DNA from: CAVOGJ01 sp963700865
GTDB taxonomy: Bacteria; Planctomycetota; Planctomycetia; Pirellulales; Pirellulaceae
Direction of reading: 5' to 3'
Length of the DNA stretch: 64,000 bases
Assembly (NCBI GenBank): GCA_963700865.1
Contig: CAVOZC010000022.1
Location: 248,001-312,000, forward strand
Part shown: positions 9,587-18,941 of the stretch, piece by piece
Layout of the letters: each line of letters opens with the position of its first letter
Position numbering within the stretch: position 1 is the stretch's first letter
The notes under the pieces: model-generated
Databases searched by the model: none
What the model saw: only the letters and a program-made list of their open reading frames with translations
Told to the model about the DNA's origin: nothing
Made by a program: the position numbers and the translations under genes

Positions 9587-10996
9587 TCATACTTCGTATT
9601 CGATCCGGCCATAACGCTGGGCGCGGCTGATTCGATCGAGTGCGTAGAGCCCAGCCAGGACAAATTCGACACAGGAGGCCCGCACGGCCGGATCGGTGGC
9701 GGCGTTCACCTCGAATGCCTTATCCCACGCCGGCGGCACCCGCTGGAGCACTTCGGCATAGGTCGAGGATGGCAGAAGATCGCCCACTTCGATCTTTACG
9801 CCTTTTGCGAAGATCTCGGAGATCTCGTTCAGGCCATGTTCGTCGACGTATTCCGAAAAGACGGTCTTGATCGCCTCCGCAATCACAGCGTCCAGCACTT
9901 GTCGCTCGGACATCTGGTGCGATCCCATCAAGTCGAGTTCGAGCTTGCCGAGCGACGACGCATAAAGGTGCCCCAGGTCGCTGATCCGGGGAACGGCAGG
10001 CCGCTCGCCATGCAGAATCCCCCGGCGACGGGCGCTGGCCACCATGGTGCGAAAATTCGCGATCGAGAATCGCGTGCTGACGCCCGATTGATGGTCAATG
10101 TACTTTGAACGCCGGGCGGCAACGGTAATCTCTTCGACGATCTGCCTCATGAAGTAAGGCACCGCCACCGGGTACTCTCCGTCTAAGTTCATACCCGCTT
10201 CCTGCGTGATGATTTGAATGCCCAAATCGCGATCGAGCGGGTAGTGGGTATGAACGATCGATCCGATACGATCCTTCAATTGAGGGATGACCTTGCCGCT
10301 GCGGTTGTAGGTCGAAGGATTGGCGGAAAAGAGGATCAAGATGTCGAGATCAAAACGAATGGGGTATCCGCGGACTTGGACGTCGCGTTCTTCGAGGATA
10401 TTGAAGAGCCCGACCTGCACGAGTTCGTCGAGTTCGGGCAATTCATTCATCGCGAAGATACCGCGGTGCATACGAGGGATGAGTCCGAAATGCAATGATT
10501 CCTCGGCGGACATACTGGTTCCCCCGGCCAGTTTCGACGGATCAATCTCGCCAATGATGTCGGCAAACTTGGTTCCAGGAGACAGCCGTTCCGCATAACG
10601 TTGATCTCGCGGCCACCAGGCGATCGGAGCGGCGTCGCCCAATTCGTCCAAAAACTCGCGGCCCGCCTTGCTGATGGGATGGTAGGGATCCTCATGCACT
10701 CGGGCGCGAGGGCAATCGAGATACGGGATCTCTGGATCGAGGAAGCGGATCAAACTCCGCATCAGCCGACTCTTGGCTTGTCCCTTTTCGCCCAGAAAAA
10801 GCATGTCGTGGCTGCTGAGCAATGCCAGGCTGATCTCGGGGATCACCGTATCCTCGTAACCGACGATGCCTGGAAAAAGCGGCTTCCCCTCGGCGAGTAG
10901 GGCGACGAAATTGTCGTGAATCTCCTGCTTGGCCGACCTGCTTTGCCAGCCGCTTTCGCGCAACTCTTTGACGTTCGCGGGTTTCTTGCTTTCCAT
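9587..10996 (-). CDS. MoxR/ChlI-like AAA+ ATPase
   Basis: 469 residues. AAA+ ATPase of the magnesium-chelatase-subunit-I / MoxR superfamily. Walker A is GEKGQAKSRL (about residues 70-79) and the Walker B region is GIFAMNELPEL, with Asn where Asp is usual. Sensor 1 is in LFSANPSTY and LKDRIG follows, as in ChlI-like proteins. The C-terminal 180 residues are a helical extension. Such ATPases remodel or insert cofactors into client proteins together with a VWA-domain adaptor; the adaptor gene is 6719-8429 on the same strand, separated only by the opposite-strand phosphodiesterase gene. The client is unknown. The start is ATG at 10996 with a weak AGAAG upstream. Confidence 0.8.
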   Translation of the reverse strand: MESKKPANVKELRESGWQSRSAKQEIHDNFVALLAEGKPLFPGIVGYEDTVIPEISLALLSSHDMLFLGEKGQAKSRLMRSLIRFLDPEIPYLDCPRARVHEDPYHPISKAGREFLDELGDAAPIAWWPRDQRYAERLSPGTKFADIIGEIDPSKLAGGTSMSAEESLHFGLIPRMHRGIFAMNELPELDELVQVGLFNILEERDVQVRGYPIRFDLDILILFSANPSTYNRSGKVIPQLKDRIGSIVHTHYPLDRDLGIQIITQEAGMNLDGEYPVAVPYFMRQIVEEITVAARRSKYIDHQSGVSTRFSIANFRTMVASARRRGILHGERPAVPRISDLGHLYASSLGKLELDLMGSHQMSERQVLDAVIAEAIKTVFSEYVDEHGLNEISEIFAKGVKIEVGDLLPSSTYAEVLQRVPPAWDKAFEVNAATDPAVRASCVEFVLAGLYALDRISRAQRYGRIEYEV

Positions 10997-11165
10997 GGTG
11001 TGTCGACTTCTGGTAGGTGGGGCGATTCAGGAGGGAAGGGGGATGCTTACAATCGATGGGCCGTTCGCCGCTCTGCCGTGGAAGAACCGACAAGACGCGG
11101 CTTCGACTAACGGGGATTTTTGCGACGGACGAGCGGTGAGGTGGGCATGCCGCGGGGAATCAGGC

Positions 11166-12046
11166 TTATGGCGACGCGGTAACGCCGGGGGGGAACAGGG
11201 TATGCGCATGAGGATGTTCCAACCGCCCGATACCGTAGGCTAGGGCGACACCCAGCAATAGGGCACAGGATAACTTGAAGCGATCATGGGTGTGAAATTG
11301 CACTTCCGGCAGCAGGTCGCTGAGAGAAATGCACAGGAAGGTTCCGGCGGAAAATCCCAGCGCCGCGCCGAGAACGCGGGAGGGGGCAAAGCCGAACTGG
11401 CCGAATCCCAGCATAAAGAGCGCCGCGCAAGCGGACACATCATGGCAAAGCAAAAATTCACCATCCATTGGGCGGTTTTCGACCAGCCGCCCGCCTTCAT
11501 CAAGGTGGCGATGGAAAGTGCGTCGAGCGGTTTATGCAGTGCGATGGCAAAGAACACACCCAGCCCCCAAGGAGCCGGCGTAGGATTGGCGCTCCAGTCG
11601 GACATGACGGCAGTGCCGAGTGCCAATCCGTCAATCAATGTGTGAATCGCCAGCCCCGTGGCGACTCCGGCCCAGCTAAGCGCGTGGACGTCTCCGTGCT
11701 CGTGATGATGTTTATGGGAATGATCGTGGTCACAATCGCTATGCGCTGCTTCCGGGGCTTCGGCGACGGGCCCATGTTGATGGAAATGAAATGTGCGAAT
11801 CAGGAAAAACATGAAGAGTAGCCCGACGAGTGCCGCACGAAGCGTGAGATCGACGCTGCCGGATTGCACAATGCCGTGGGGCAACAAGTGCAGCATGCCG
11901 ATGCCGAGCATCAGTCCCCCCACAAAGCTGAGGATGACCTGCATCTGCACGTGCGATAATTGATATAAGTGCGGCAGCATGCCGCCCAGCACCGAAACGG
12001 TGACAATCACAAATCCGTAAACGATGATCATGACTTCCGGAGTCAT
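11166..12046 (-). CDS. ZIP-family metal transporter (frameshifted)
   Basis: About 290 residues with one indel near 11430-11445: the frame from 12046 runs to NFCFAMM, and the frame giving SACAALFMLGFGQFG runs to 11166. It is a polytopic membrane protein of the ZIP (zinc/iron permease) family. About seven hydrophobic segments are visible, with a His-rich cytoplasmic loop (HSDCDHDHSHKHHHEHGD) between the third and fourth helices. The metal path residues are in GLAIHTLIDGLALG (helix 4) and LHKPLDALS (helix 5), where Asp takes the place of the usual Glu. It probably imports zinc or another divalent cation. It starts 6 bases after the ilvD stop on the same strand, so co-transcription is likely. Confidence 0.75.
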
Positions 12047-12052
12047 ACGGGC

Positions 12053-13741
12053 TCACTCATCCGTAACACAGCCTTCGGAAGCTGGGCGAACATTCTTGAT
12101 GTACTTGTAGAGTGTCCCGCGAGTGGCCTTGAACGGCGGCGGTCGCCAGGCCGCACGTCGCTTTTCGAGTTCCTTATCGGGGAGGGCCACATCGATGCGA
12201 TTGGTATTGGCGTCGATGGTGATGGAATCGCCGTTTCTGACCAACGCGATGGGGCCGCCCGTCTGTGCTTCTGGAGTGATGTGCCCGACGATAAAGCCAT
12301 GGGAGCCGCCCGAGAAACGACCGTCGGTGAGCAGCGCGACATCATTCCCCAACCCCGCGCCCACGATAGCGGAGGTCGGCGTAAGCATCTCGGGCATGCC
12401 AGGGCCGCCTTGGGGCCCCTCATAGCGGATGATGACGACGTCCCCGATGCGTATCTGTCCGGCTTCCAGGGCGGCCAACATGGCCTCCTCCGAGTCAAAT
12501 ACGTTGGCTCGACCGGTAAAGATCAGCCCTTCCTTGCCGGTGATCTTGGCCACCGCCCCATCGGGAGCCAGATTACCGCGGAGAATGCAAATGTGACCGC
12601 TGGACTTGATGGGGTCTTGCAAAGGACGCACGATCGGTTGTCCGGCGGTCAACCCCGGAAGTGGTTGCAGGTTTTCGGCCAGCGTGCTCCCCGTGACCGT
12701 CAGGCAGTCACCGGTCAGTAGTCCCTCTTGAAGGAGATACTTCATGACCGCGGGCGTGCCCCCCACGGCATGCAAGTCTTCCTGAACGTACTTGCCACTC
12801 GGCTTGAGATCCGCCAAGAGTGGCACGCGATCGCTGACCCGCTGAAAATCGTCGATCGTGAGCGGCACGCCGACCGCACGCGCCATGGCAATCAGATGCA
12901 GCACGGCGTTGGTCGATCCTCCCAGCGTCATGATGAGCACGATCGCGTTCTCGAACGCCTCGCGGGTCATGATGTCGCAGGGTTTCAGGTCTTTTTCGAG
13001 CAGCCGATAAATCGCCGGCCCGGCCGCCAGACACTCCGCGACTTTCGCCGGATCTTCGGCCGGAATGGATGAGCTGTACGGCAACGACATCCCCAAGGCC
13101 TCGATGGCGCAGGCCATGGTATTCGCCGTGTACATGCCGCCACACGCTCCCGCACCCGGGCAGGCATGCCGTAAAATTTCGCGGCGCGTGTCGTCATCAA
13201 TCGCACCGGCCACATATTCGCCGAAGCATTGAAACGCGGACACAATGTCGAGCTTGCGATCGCCCAATTTGCCGGCACGAATCGTCCCACCATACACCAT
13301 GAGGGCAGGGCGATTGAGTCGCCCCATGGCGATCAAGCAGCCGGGCATGTTTTTGTCGCATCCGGGGAGGGCGATGCAAGCATCGTACCATTGGGCCGCC
13401 ATGATCGTCTCAATAGAATCCGCGATCAGATCGCGCGACTGGAGGGAATAGCTCATGCCCTCGGTCCCCATCGAGATCCCGTCGCTGACGCCAATCGTAT
13501 TGAACCGCATGCCAACCATGCCGGCTCCGACCACCCCCCGCTTCACCTCTGTCGCCAAATCGTTGAGGTGCATATTGCACGTGTTGCCCTCGTACCAGAC
13601 ACTGGCGATTCCCACCTGCGGCTTCGACATGTCGTCATCTGTCAAGCCGGTTCCGTAGAGCATCGCCTGCGACCCACCCTGTACCTTGGCTTGGGTAATG
13701 CGGCGACTGAAGCGGTTTAGGTTCATGGGACGAACAGCCAT
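12053..13741 (-). CDS. ilvD: Dihydroxy-acid dehydratase
   Basis: 562 residues, full length. It dehydrates 2,3-dihydroxyisovalerate and 2,3-dihydroxy-3-methylvalerate, the third step of the common valine/isoleucine pathway, in the cytoplasm. Family signatures are clear: the iron-sulphur Cys motifs PGCDKNMPGC and CPGAGACGGMYTANTMA, the GGSTNAVLHL motif, and the C-terminal DGRFSGGSHGFIVGH. No other isoleucine/valine gene is visible in the window. A second in-frame ATG at 13726 is a possible start; neither has a strong Shine-Dalgarno. The next gene in the same direction is a ZIP transporter, 6 bases on. Confidence 0.95.
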   Translation of the reverse strand: MAVRPMNLNRFSRRITQAKVQGGSQAMLYGTGLTDDDMSKPQVGIASVWYEGNTCNMHLNDLATEVKRGVVGAGMVGMRFNTIGVSDGISMGTEGMSYSLQSRDLIADSIETIMAAQWYDACIALPGCDKNMPGCLIAMGRLNRPALMVYGGTIRAGKLGDRKLDIVSAFQCFGEYVAGAIDDDTRREILRHACPGAGACGGMYTANTMACAIEALGMSLPYSSSIPAEDPAKVAECLAAGPAIYRLLEKDLKPCDIMTREAFENAIVLIMTLGGSTNAVLHLIAMARAVGVPLTIDDFQRVSDRVPLLADLKPSGKYVQEDLHAVGGTPAVMKYLLQEGLLTGDCLTVTGSTLAENLQPLPGLTAGQPIVRPLQDPIKSSGHICILRGNLAPDGAVAKITGKEGLIFTGRANVFDSEEAMLAALEAGQIRIGDVVIIRYEGPQGGPGMPEMLTPTSAIVGAGLGNDVALLTDGRFSGGSHGFIVGHITPEAQTGGPIALVRNGDSITIDANTNRIDVALPDKELEKRRAAWRPPPFKATRGTLYKYIKNVRPASEGCVTDE

Positions 13742-13868
13742 TTGATATTTTCGGACAAGCGGGGCTGGCGACGAGCGAATCCACTATTGTAAAACCGTGA
13801 CTGACACGACGATAGCGGCCCCCTGTTTGTGGCGGCCCGCACACGAATCCGCGAGCAGCGAGACTCCC

Positions 13869-14486
13869 ATGCCGAAGACGCCTCGATTTCTCTATTTTGA
13901 CCTGGGCAACGTCCTCTTCTACTTCGACCAGCCCCGCGTTTGCCAGCAGATCGCCGCGGTGTCGGGCGGACTGCCAGTGGGTGATGTACGGGCGTTTGTG
14001 AATCGTTATTACCTCGACCTGGAACGTGGGGGTGTGACGGTAGCCGACGTATATCAGGATTTTTGTGCCGCGTTTCAGGTGGATCCCGGCATCGATGCCG
14101 TCTGTCACGCGGCGAGCGACATTTTTTGCCCTAATACGGCGATCACACCATTGCTCACCAGGCTGACCATGGCCAACCGGCGGATGGGAATTCTCTCCAA
14201 CACGAGTGAGCCTCATTGGCAATTCCTGCAGCGACAGGGGTACGCGATCCTGAAACTATTCAGCGTGGCCGCACTCAGCTTCGAGCTGCGGGCCATGAAG
14301 CCCGAGCGGAGTGCTTACGAGCAAGCAGCGGAACGGGCGGGCGTGGACGCCGGCGACATTTTCTTCACGGATGACCGTCCGGAAAATGTCGAAGGAGCCC
14401 TCGCCGCCGGTTGGCAGGCGGCTATCTTCACGTCCGCGCACGACCTTGAGGAGACCCTGCGAGGCCTGGGCGTCCAGTTTTCCTGA
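13869..14486 (+). CDS. HAD-family phosphatase, YihX-like
   Basis: 205 residues. HAD superfamily hydrolase resembling YihX-type sugar phosphatases. Motif I is YFDLGNVLFYFD, motif II is GILSNTSEPHW, motif III is near AMKPERSAYE and motif IV is IFFTDDRPENVEGA. The second acidic residue of the usual DxD is replaced in DLGN, as in YihX. I chose ATG 13869 because conserved sequence begins right there; a GTG at 13797 would add 24 residues of unrelated type. Cytoplasmic; a small phosphorylated metabolite is the likely substrate, but which one cannot be read from sequence. Divergent from ilvD and convergent with xylA. Confidence 0.75.
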   Translation: MPKTPRFLYFDLGNVLFYFDQPRVCQQIAAVSGGLPVGDVRAFVNRYYLDLERGGVTVADVYQDFCAAFQVDPGIDAVCHAASDIFCPNTAITPLLTRLTMANRRMGILSNTSEPHWQFLQRQGYAILKLFSVAALSFELRAMKPERSAYEQAAERAGVDAGDIFFTDDRPENVEGALAAGWQAAIFTSAHDLEETLRGLGVQFS

Positions 14487-14508
14487 CGCCGTGGGGTCAG
14501 GGGCACCG

Positions 14509-15819
14509 CTAAATGAAGCGGTTAAAAATATTCTCGAGCATCTCTTGGCGACCACTCTGATTGGGAGCGGCCGTGCCTTTCTCGAGCATGAGAGCACTGA
14601 GCGAGACCAGGTCGTGCTTTCCTGCTTCGATGTCGGCACCCAACCCGGTGTCCCAACTGCAGTATCGTTGCTTGAGAAAGTCGTCGAACACGCCCTCGGC
14701 TCGGATCGCGGCAGCGATCCTCAGTCCTCGCGCGAATGCGTCCATGCCGCCGATATGCGCATGAAACAGATCGATCGGCTCGAAACTCTCGCGACGTACC
14801 TTGGCGTCAAAATTCACTCCGCCGCTCGTAAAGCCGCCATACTTGAGAATGATCCCCATGGTCTTGGTGGTCAAATAAATATCGGTGGCAAACTGGTCGG
14901 TATCCCAGCCGAGCAACAGATCGCCCGTATTGGCATCGATCGAACCGAGCATGCCCTGCATTGCCGCGTACTCCAGTTCGTGCTCCATCGTATGGCCGGC
15001 CAACGTGGCATGGTTCGTTTCGATGTTGAGCTTGAAATGGTCGGTCAAATCGTAGGCACGGAGAAAATTGATACAGGCGGCCGCATCCGCATCGTACTGA
15101 TGCTTGGTGGGTTCTTTCGGCTTCGGTTCAATATAAAACTGTCCCGTGAAGCCGATCGATTTCGCATAATCGACGGCCATGTGCAGGAACCCACCAAGGT
15201 GATCCAACTCGCGTTTCATATCGGTATTGAGAAGATTCTGGTAACCCTCGCGCCCGCCCCAGAACGTATGCCCGGCGGCCCCGAGGGCTTGACTGATATC
15301 GAGCGCCTTTTTGACTTGCGCGGCGGCGTACGCGAAGACTTCCGCATTACAGGACGTGGCGGCTCCGTGCATGTAACGCGGATGGCTGAACAGGTTCTGG
15401 GTACCCCAGAGGAGCCGCACGCCGGTCCGCGTCTGCTCCTCTTTCAGTACCTCGACGACGGCATCAAGGTTGCGATTGGTCTCAGCCAGTGTGGCGCCTT
15501 CGGGAGCCGCATCGATGTCGTGAAAAGCGTAGAACGGCACGCCCAGTTTCTCAAAGAATTCAAACGCGACGCGGACGCGGCGTAAGGCGTTCTCGAGCGA
15601 CGACGAGCCATCATCCCAGGGCCGCTGTGCGGTCCCCGGCCCAAAGGGATCGGCACCCTGCCCGCGAAACGTGTGCCAGTACACCACGCTGAAGCGAAGA
15701 TGCTCCTTCATCGTCTTACCCTCGATCCGCTCGTCCGGATTGTACCAGCGAAACGCCAGCGGGTTTGTCGAGTTGGGCCCCTCGTAGCGGATCGATTCAA
15801 CTTCGGGAAAGGCCGTCAT
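14509..15819 (-). CDS. xylA: Xylose isomerase
   Basis: 436 residues, typical of the longer class II enzymes. It interconverts D-xylose and D-xylulose. The active-site His-Asp pair is in YAFHDIDAAPEG, metal ligands are in FYIEPKPKEPTKHQ and LNIETNHATLAGH, and the family motif DANTGD is present. GGAG at 15826-15829 precedes the ATG and overlaps the stop of the SDR gene upstream, so the two are probably translated from one message. No xylulokinase gene is next to it. Ordinary sequence, no disruption. Confidence 0.95.
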   Translation of the reverse strand: MTAFPEVESIRYEGPNSTNPLAFRWYNPDERIEGKTMKEHLRFSVVYWHTFRGQGADPFGPGTAQRPWDDGSSSLENALRRVRVAFEFFEKLGVPFYAFHDIDAAPEGATLAETNRNLDAVVEVLKEEQTRTGVRLLWGTQNLFSHPRYMHGAATSCNAEVFAYAAAQVKKALDISQALGAAGHTFWGGREGYQNLLNTDMKRELDHLGGFLHMAVDYAKSIGFTGQFYIEPKPKEPTKHQYDADAAACINFLRAYDLTDHFKLNIETNHATLAGHTMEHELEYAAMQGMLGSIDANTGDLLLGWDTDQFATDIYLTTKTMGIILKYGGFTSGGVNFDAKVRRESFEPIDLFHAHIGGMDAFARGLRIAAAIRAEGVFDDFLKQRYCSWDTGLGADIEAGKHDLVSLSALMLEKGTAAPNQSGRQEMLENIFNRFI

Positions 15820-15828
15820 AAGAAACTC

Positions 15829-16637
15829 CTATTTCAATTTCATCAGTTTACACAGCAACCAATCGCCCCAAGTCGGTGCCAATTGCGCAATGGCAAACAA
15901 CAGTCGTGCCCGCGAAGGGACGACCAGCTCCGGCTGTCGTCGCTGGCAGGCACGGAGAATGCGACGGGCAAGGTGGTCTGACGCGACGGCGTTGAGTGCG
16001 CGCCTCCCCCTGGCTGCCGTGCTGCGGGCGGCAAGTGACGGGCTTCCTCCTCATAACGGCTGCCCGCATCGTCGCGGCGAATGGGCCCGGGACAGACGAG
16101 CAGGACATGAACGCCCGGATTTTCCAGGCGCAATTGCTGCGAGTAGGCTGCCACGGCAAACTTGCTCGGCGGGTAGGCTCCCAGGTAGGGAGTCGCCACC
16201 TTGCTGGCCAACGATCCGATGTTCACGACGCTGCCGTGCGTTTTGAGCAAGGGGCCCAGGAAGGTATGACAACAATGGGCAGTTGCCAAAAAGTTGAGAC
16301 GCATCAGCGACTCGAACGTCTCGACCGGCACTTCCGCGGCCAGGCCCCGATCCGATCGGCCAGCCGCATTCACCAGCACGTGGAGTGACTCGTACTCTTG
16401 ATCGAACCAACGTCGCATCTCGGTGACCTGTCCCCACTCGGTGATGTCAGCGGCATACGTCATGACATCGATCTCTTCCTCCCGCAAAGACTCGGCGGCC
16501 TGGTCCAGCCGATGCCGGTTGCGTGCGACAATGATGACTCGTGCGCCGCACAAACCCCATTCCCGGGCCAACATCAGGCCCAGCCCCGCGGACCCTCCCA
16601 TGATCAAGACGACCTTATCCGCAAATGACACGGTCAC
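15829..16637 (-). CDS. Short-chain dehydrogenase/reductase (frameshifted near the C-terminus)
   Basis: About 270 residues. Rossmann-fold SDR: the nucleotide motif is MGGSAGLGLML, NAAG follows, the catalytic Ser is in VVNIGSLAS and the catalytic pair is the Y-x3-K of AYPPSKFAV. The frame breaks near 16025. The correct C-terminus resumes in another frame as ALNAVASDHLARRIL and ends LLCKLMKLK at 15829. Its ATG overlaps the stop of the upstream gene by four bases (ATGA), and it ends 9 bases before xylA, making a three-gene run. Substrate unknown. The indel looks like a sequence error. Confidence 0.75.
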
Positions 16638-17206
16638 GGCATATCTTTCCGCGCGGCATGATGGGAAGCCGACGACAACGGGGGGACATCTTGCCCGAGC
16701 ACCTGGAAGGACTCCACTTGCCAGTAGGTCGTGGTACCCATCGTCGCGTCACTCCGCAGGTAGCGTCGAGGGTATCCGTAGTCGGGTGCGAATTCAGCCC
16801 GCAGGGAGAGCGCCGTGGAACCGGCCGGTTCGTCGCCACTGGCGTGGACGGCGTTCAGATCATATTCCATCGTGTCAAACATTCCGGGCACCGACCATGT
16901 CCCCATGGTGCGTTGCTGGGTGAGAGGATTTCCATTGCGGGTTGCCCGCTGCACTTCTCCGTCGCGAACTTCGACGGCGTAGGTCGCCGGCTGAGGACCG
17001 ACGACACGGATCGAAATCCGATAGGCGGGTGGTTCGACCGACTGCCAAAGCTCCCAAGCGCGATCAAAATCGGCACGGCTGAAGCGAGGAACCCCGTCGC
17101 GGCGGAGCCAGAAGATCAGCACAACCAGCAACAGCAAGACGACTCCCAGCGAACCGAACACCAGTGGCAGAAAAAACGACCGGGGCGGGCGGGATGCTTC
17201 TATCAT
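16634..17206 (-). CDS. Membrane-anchored hypothetical protein, DUF6174-like
   Basis: 190 residues. An N-terminal membrane helix (LPLVFGSLGVVLLLLVVLIF, about residues 13-32) is followed by a soluble domain of about 150 residues with WELWQSVEPPAYRISIRV, GEVQRATRNG and a YDLNAVHASGDEPAG section. That layout (W, then a conserved Y-x-hydrophobic strand, then a short variable loop) resembles DUF6174 proteins; I am only moderately sure. The bulk should face the periplasm. First gene of the run with the SDR and xylA genes, overlapping the SDR start by four bases. Confidence 0.6.
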   Translation of the reverse strand: MIEASRPPRSFFLPLVFGSLGVVLLLLVVLIFWLRRDGVPRFSRADFDRAWELWQSVEPPAYRISIRVVGPQPATYAVEVRDGEVQRATRNGNPLTQQRTMGTWSVPGMFDTMEYDLNAVHASGDEPAGSTALSLRAEFAPDYGYPRRYLRSDATMGTTTYWQVESFQVLGQDVPPLSSASHHAARKDMP

Positions 17207-17325
17207 GCTTGGTTCGGGAGGGAGACGGCAGCGGGCGACCTTGCGGCGGTTTGTCGGATGTTGCTATTGTGGCTCGACGCAGCAACTCCGGTCAACAAGC
17301 GCCCCCCTGGCAGGATCCCATTCGC

Positions 17326-18777
17326 ATGCCTACCGAACCTCTCCAGCAGCGGGCCCGTTCCAAGATCGTGGCCACGGTCGGTCCCGCGTGCAACTCTCCC
17401 CGGATGCTGGCCCTTTTGGCCGACGCGGGTGCCGATGTCTTTCGCTTGAACACGGCCCACGGCACGCTCGCCGAGCACGATGAGATCCATCGCCGAGTGA
17501 GAACACTGAGCGATACGATTCGGCCCTTGGGCGTCCTCGTCGACCTGGCCGGGCCCAAAATCCGGCTCGGCGCTCTGCCCGGGGACATCATCGCCTGCGA
17601 ACAGGGAGCCAGCTTCGAGTTTATCCGCGGGGAGCAATCGGCCGATCCCCGCCGACTGGTGTGCAATTACGAACGCCTGATCGACGAGCTGCAGCCGGGG
17701 GACGACGTGCTGCTGGCCGACGGTACCGTGCATATGGTGGTGACCGAGTCGCATGCGGATCGGCTGGTATGTGAGGTGGTGCATGAAGGTACGATTCGGA
17801 CGCGACAAGGCATTAATTTGCCCGGCGCGAAGATCAGCCTGCCGGCGCTGACGCAATATGACCGGCAGTGCGCGGAATGGGCGGCCACCAGCGGGGCCGA
17901 TTTTGTCAGCCTCAGCTTCGTTCGCAGCCCCGACGAGCTGATCGAGTTGCGGGCCCTGCTATCCCGTCATGGCAGCGCAGCGCCAGTGATTGCCAAAATC
18001 GAAAAACCAGAAGCGCTCGATGACCTGGACGCAATTGTCGAGGCCGCGGATGGTGTCATGGTGGCGCGGGGCGACCTGGGCGTCGAAATTGATGTGGCCG
18101 ATGTTCCGGTCATTCAAAAAGAGATCATTGAAACGTGTAATCGAATGCAAAAACCGGTGATTGTCGCCACACAGATGCTGGACAGCATGCAGCAATCGCC
18201 GCGGCCTACCCGCGCCGAAGTCAATGACGTGGCCAACGCGATCCTCGATGGGGCCGATGCGTGCATGCTCTCCGGGGAAACGGCCATCGGTGCGTACCCG
18301 CTCCAATCCGTGCAGATGATGAATCGGATCATGCTCTCGACCGAACGGCGACTCTCGGGGCGGCCTTCCCGCCCCCCGGCAGACCGCTCCACCACCGGCG
18401 CTCATCCCATCACGCACTCGGTGGTCTATGGAGCCGCGAAGATTGCTGAGCACCTGCAGGCCGCCCTCGTCGTGATCGCGACGCGTAGCGGTGCGACGGC
18501 ACTCACCAAGTCGAGCCAGCGGGACTTTGTCCGCACCGTGGCCGTCAGCGAGGACCCGGCGGTGCTGCGAAAGATGACGCTCTACTGGGGCATTACCCCG
18601 TTGCCCGGTTGTCCGCTCAATGACCGTTTGGCCTTGTGGGATTTTGTTCGTGCCTGGGGCGAACGCGACGGCGTGCTGTCGCAGGGAGATTGCGCCGTCG
18701 TCGTCACCGGCAGCGGAGTCGCCAAGGGGGCTCATAATCTGCTGGTGGTGCATACCGTTGATGACGCGGTGCCGTAG
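17326..18777 (+). CDS. pyk: Pyruvate kinase
   Basis: 483 residues. It makes pyruvate and ATP from phosphoenolpyruvate and ADP, the last step of glycolysis. The N-terminal barrel opens SKIVATVGPAC. The active-site lysine motif is VIAKIEKPEALDDLD, the metal-binding acid is in VARGDLGVEI, and MLSGETAIGAYP follows. The C-terminal domain has VIATRSGATA. The RLN-x-x-HG motif reads RLNTAHG rather than the common RLNFSHG. I use ATG 17326 because homology begins at once after it, with GGCAGGATCC upstream; the frame is open further left but that part is not conserved. Divergent from the 16634-17206 gene. Confidence 0.95.
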   Translation: MPTEPLQQRARSKIVATVGPACNSPRMLALLADAGADVFRLNTAHGTLAEHDEIHRRVRTLSDTIRPLGVLVDLAGPKIRLGALPGDIIACEQGASFEFIRGEQSADPRRLVCNYERLIDELQPGDDVLLADGTVHMVVTESHADRLVCEVVHEGTIRTRQGINLPGAKISLPALTQYDRQCAEWAATSGADFVSLSFVRSPDELIELRALLSRHGSAAPVIAKIEKPEALDDLDAIVEAADGVMVARGDLGVEIDVADVPVIQKEIIETCNRMQKPVIVATQMLDSMQQSPRPTRAEVNDVANAILDGADACMLSGETAIGAYPLQSVQMMNRIMLSTERRLSGRPSRPPADRSTTGAHPITHSVVYGAAKIAEHLQAALVVIATRSGATALTKSSQRDFVRTVAVSEDPAVLRKMTLYWGITPLPGCPLNDRLALWDFVRAWGERDGVLSQGDCAVVVTGSGVAKGAHNLLVVHTVDDAVP

Positions 18778-18797
18778 CGTCGTCGTCCTCGGCGGCG
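18773..18797 (+). repeat. Dispersed repeat, diverged copy
   Basis: CGTAGCGTCGTCGTCCTCGG followed by CGGCG; it overlaps the pyk stop codon. Confidence 0.5.
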
Positions 18798-18802
18798 AAA
18801 CG

Positions 18803-18826
18803 GGTAGCGTTGCCGTCCCGGCGGCG
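18803..18826 (+). repeat. Dispersed repeat, left arm of an inverted pair
   Basis: GGTAGCGTTGCCGTCCCGGC followed by GGCG. Together with the reverse copy at 18915 it frames 88 bases. Confidence 0.65.
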
Positions 18827-18914
18827 AGGAGCATGGCCACCGTCGGGCACACACCGTGAGCTTCCATGGCGGGTCCAATTCGACCGCCCAAGATGAAACT
18901 CCGGCGCCCTGGGT

Positions 18915-18939
18915 CGCGGCCGGGACGGCCCCGCTACCG
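18915..18939 (-). repeat. Dispersed repeat, right arm of an inverted pair
   Basis: CGCGGCCGGGACGGCCCCGC followed by TACCG, the reverse complement of the family consensus. It ends directly before the stop of the aldo/keto reductase gene. Confidence 0.65.
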
Positions 18940-18941
18940 GC

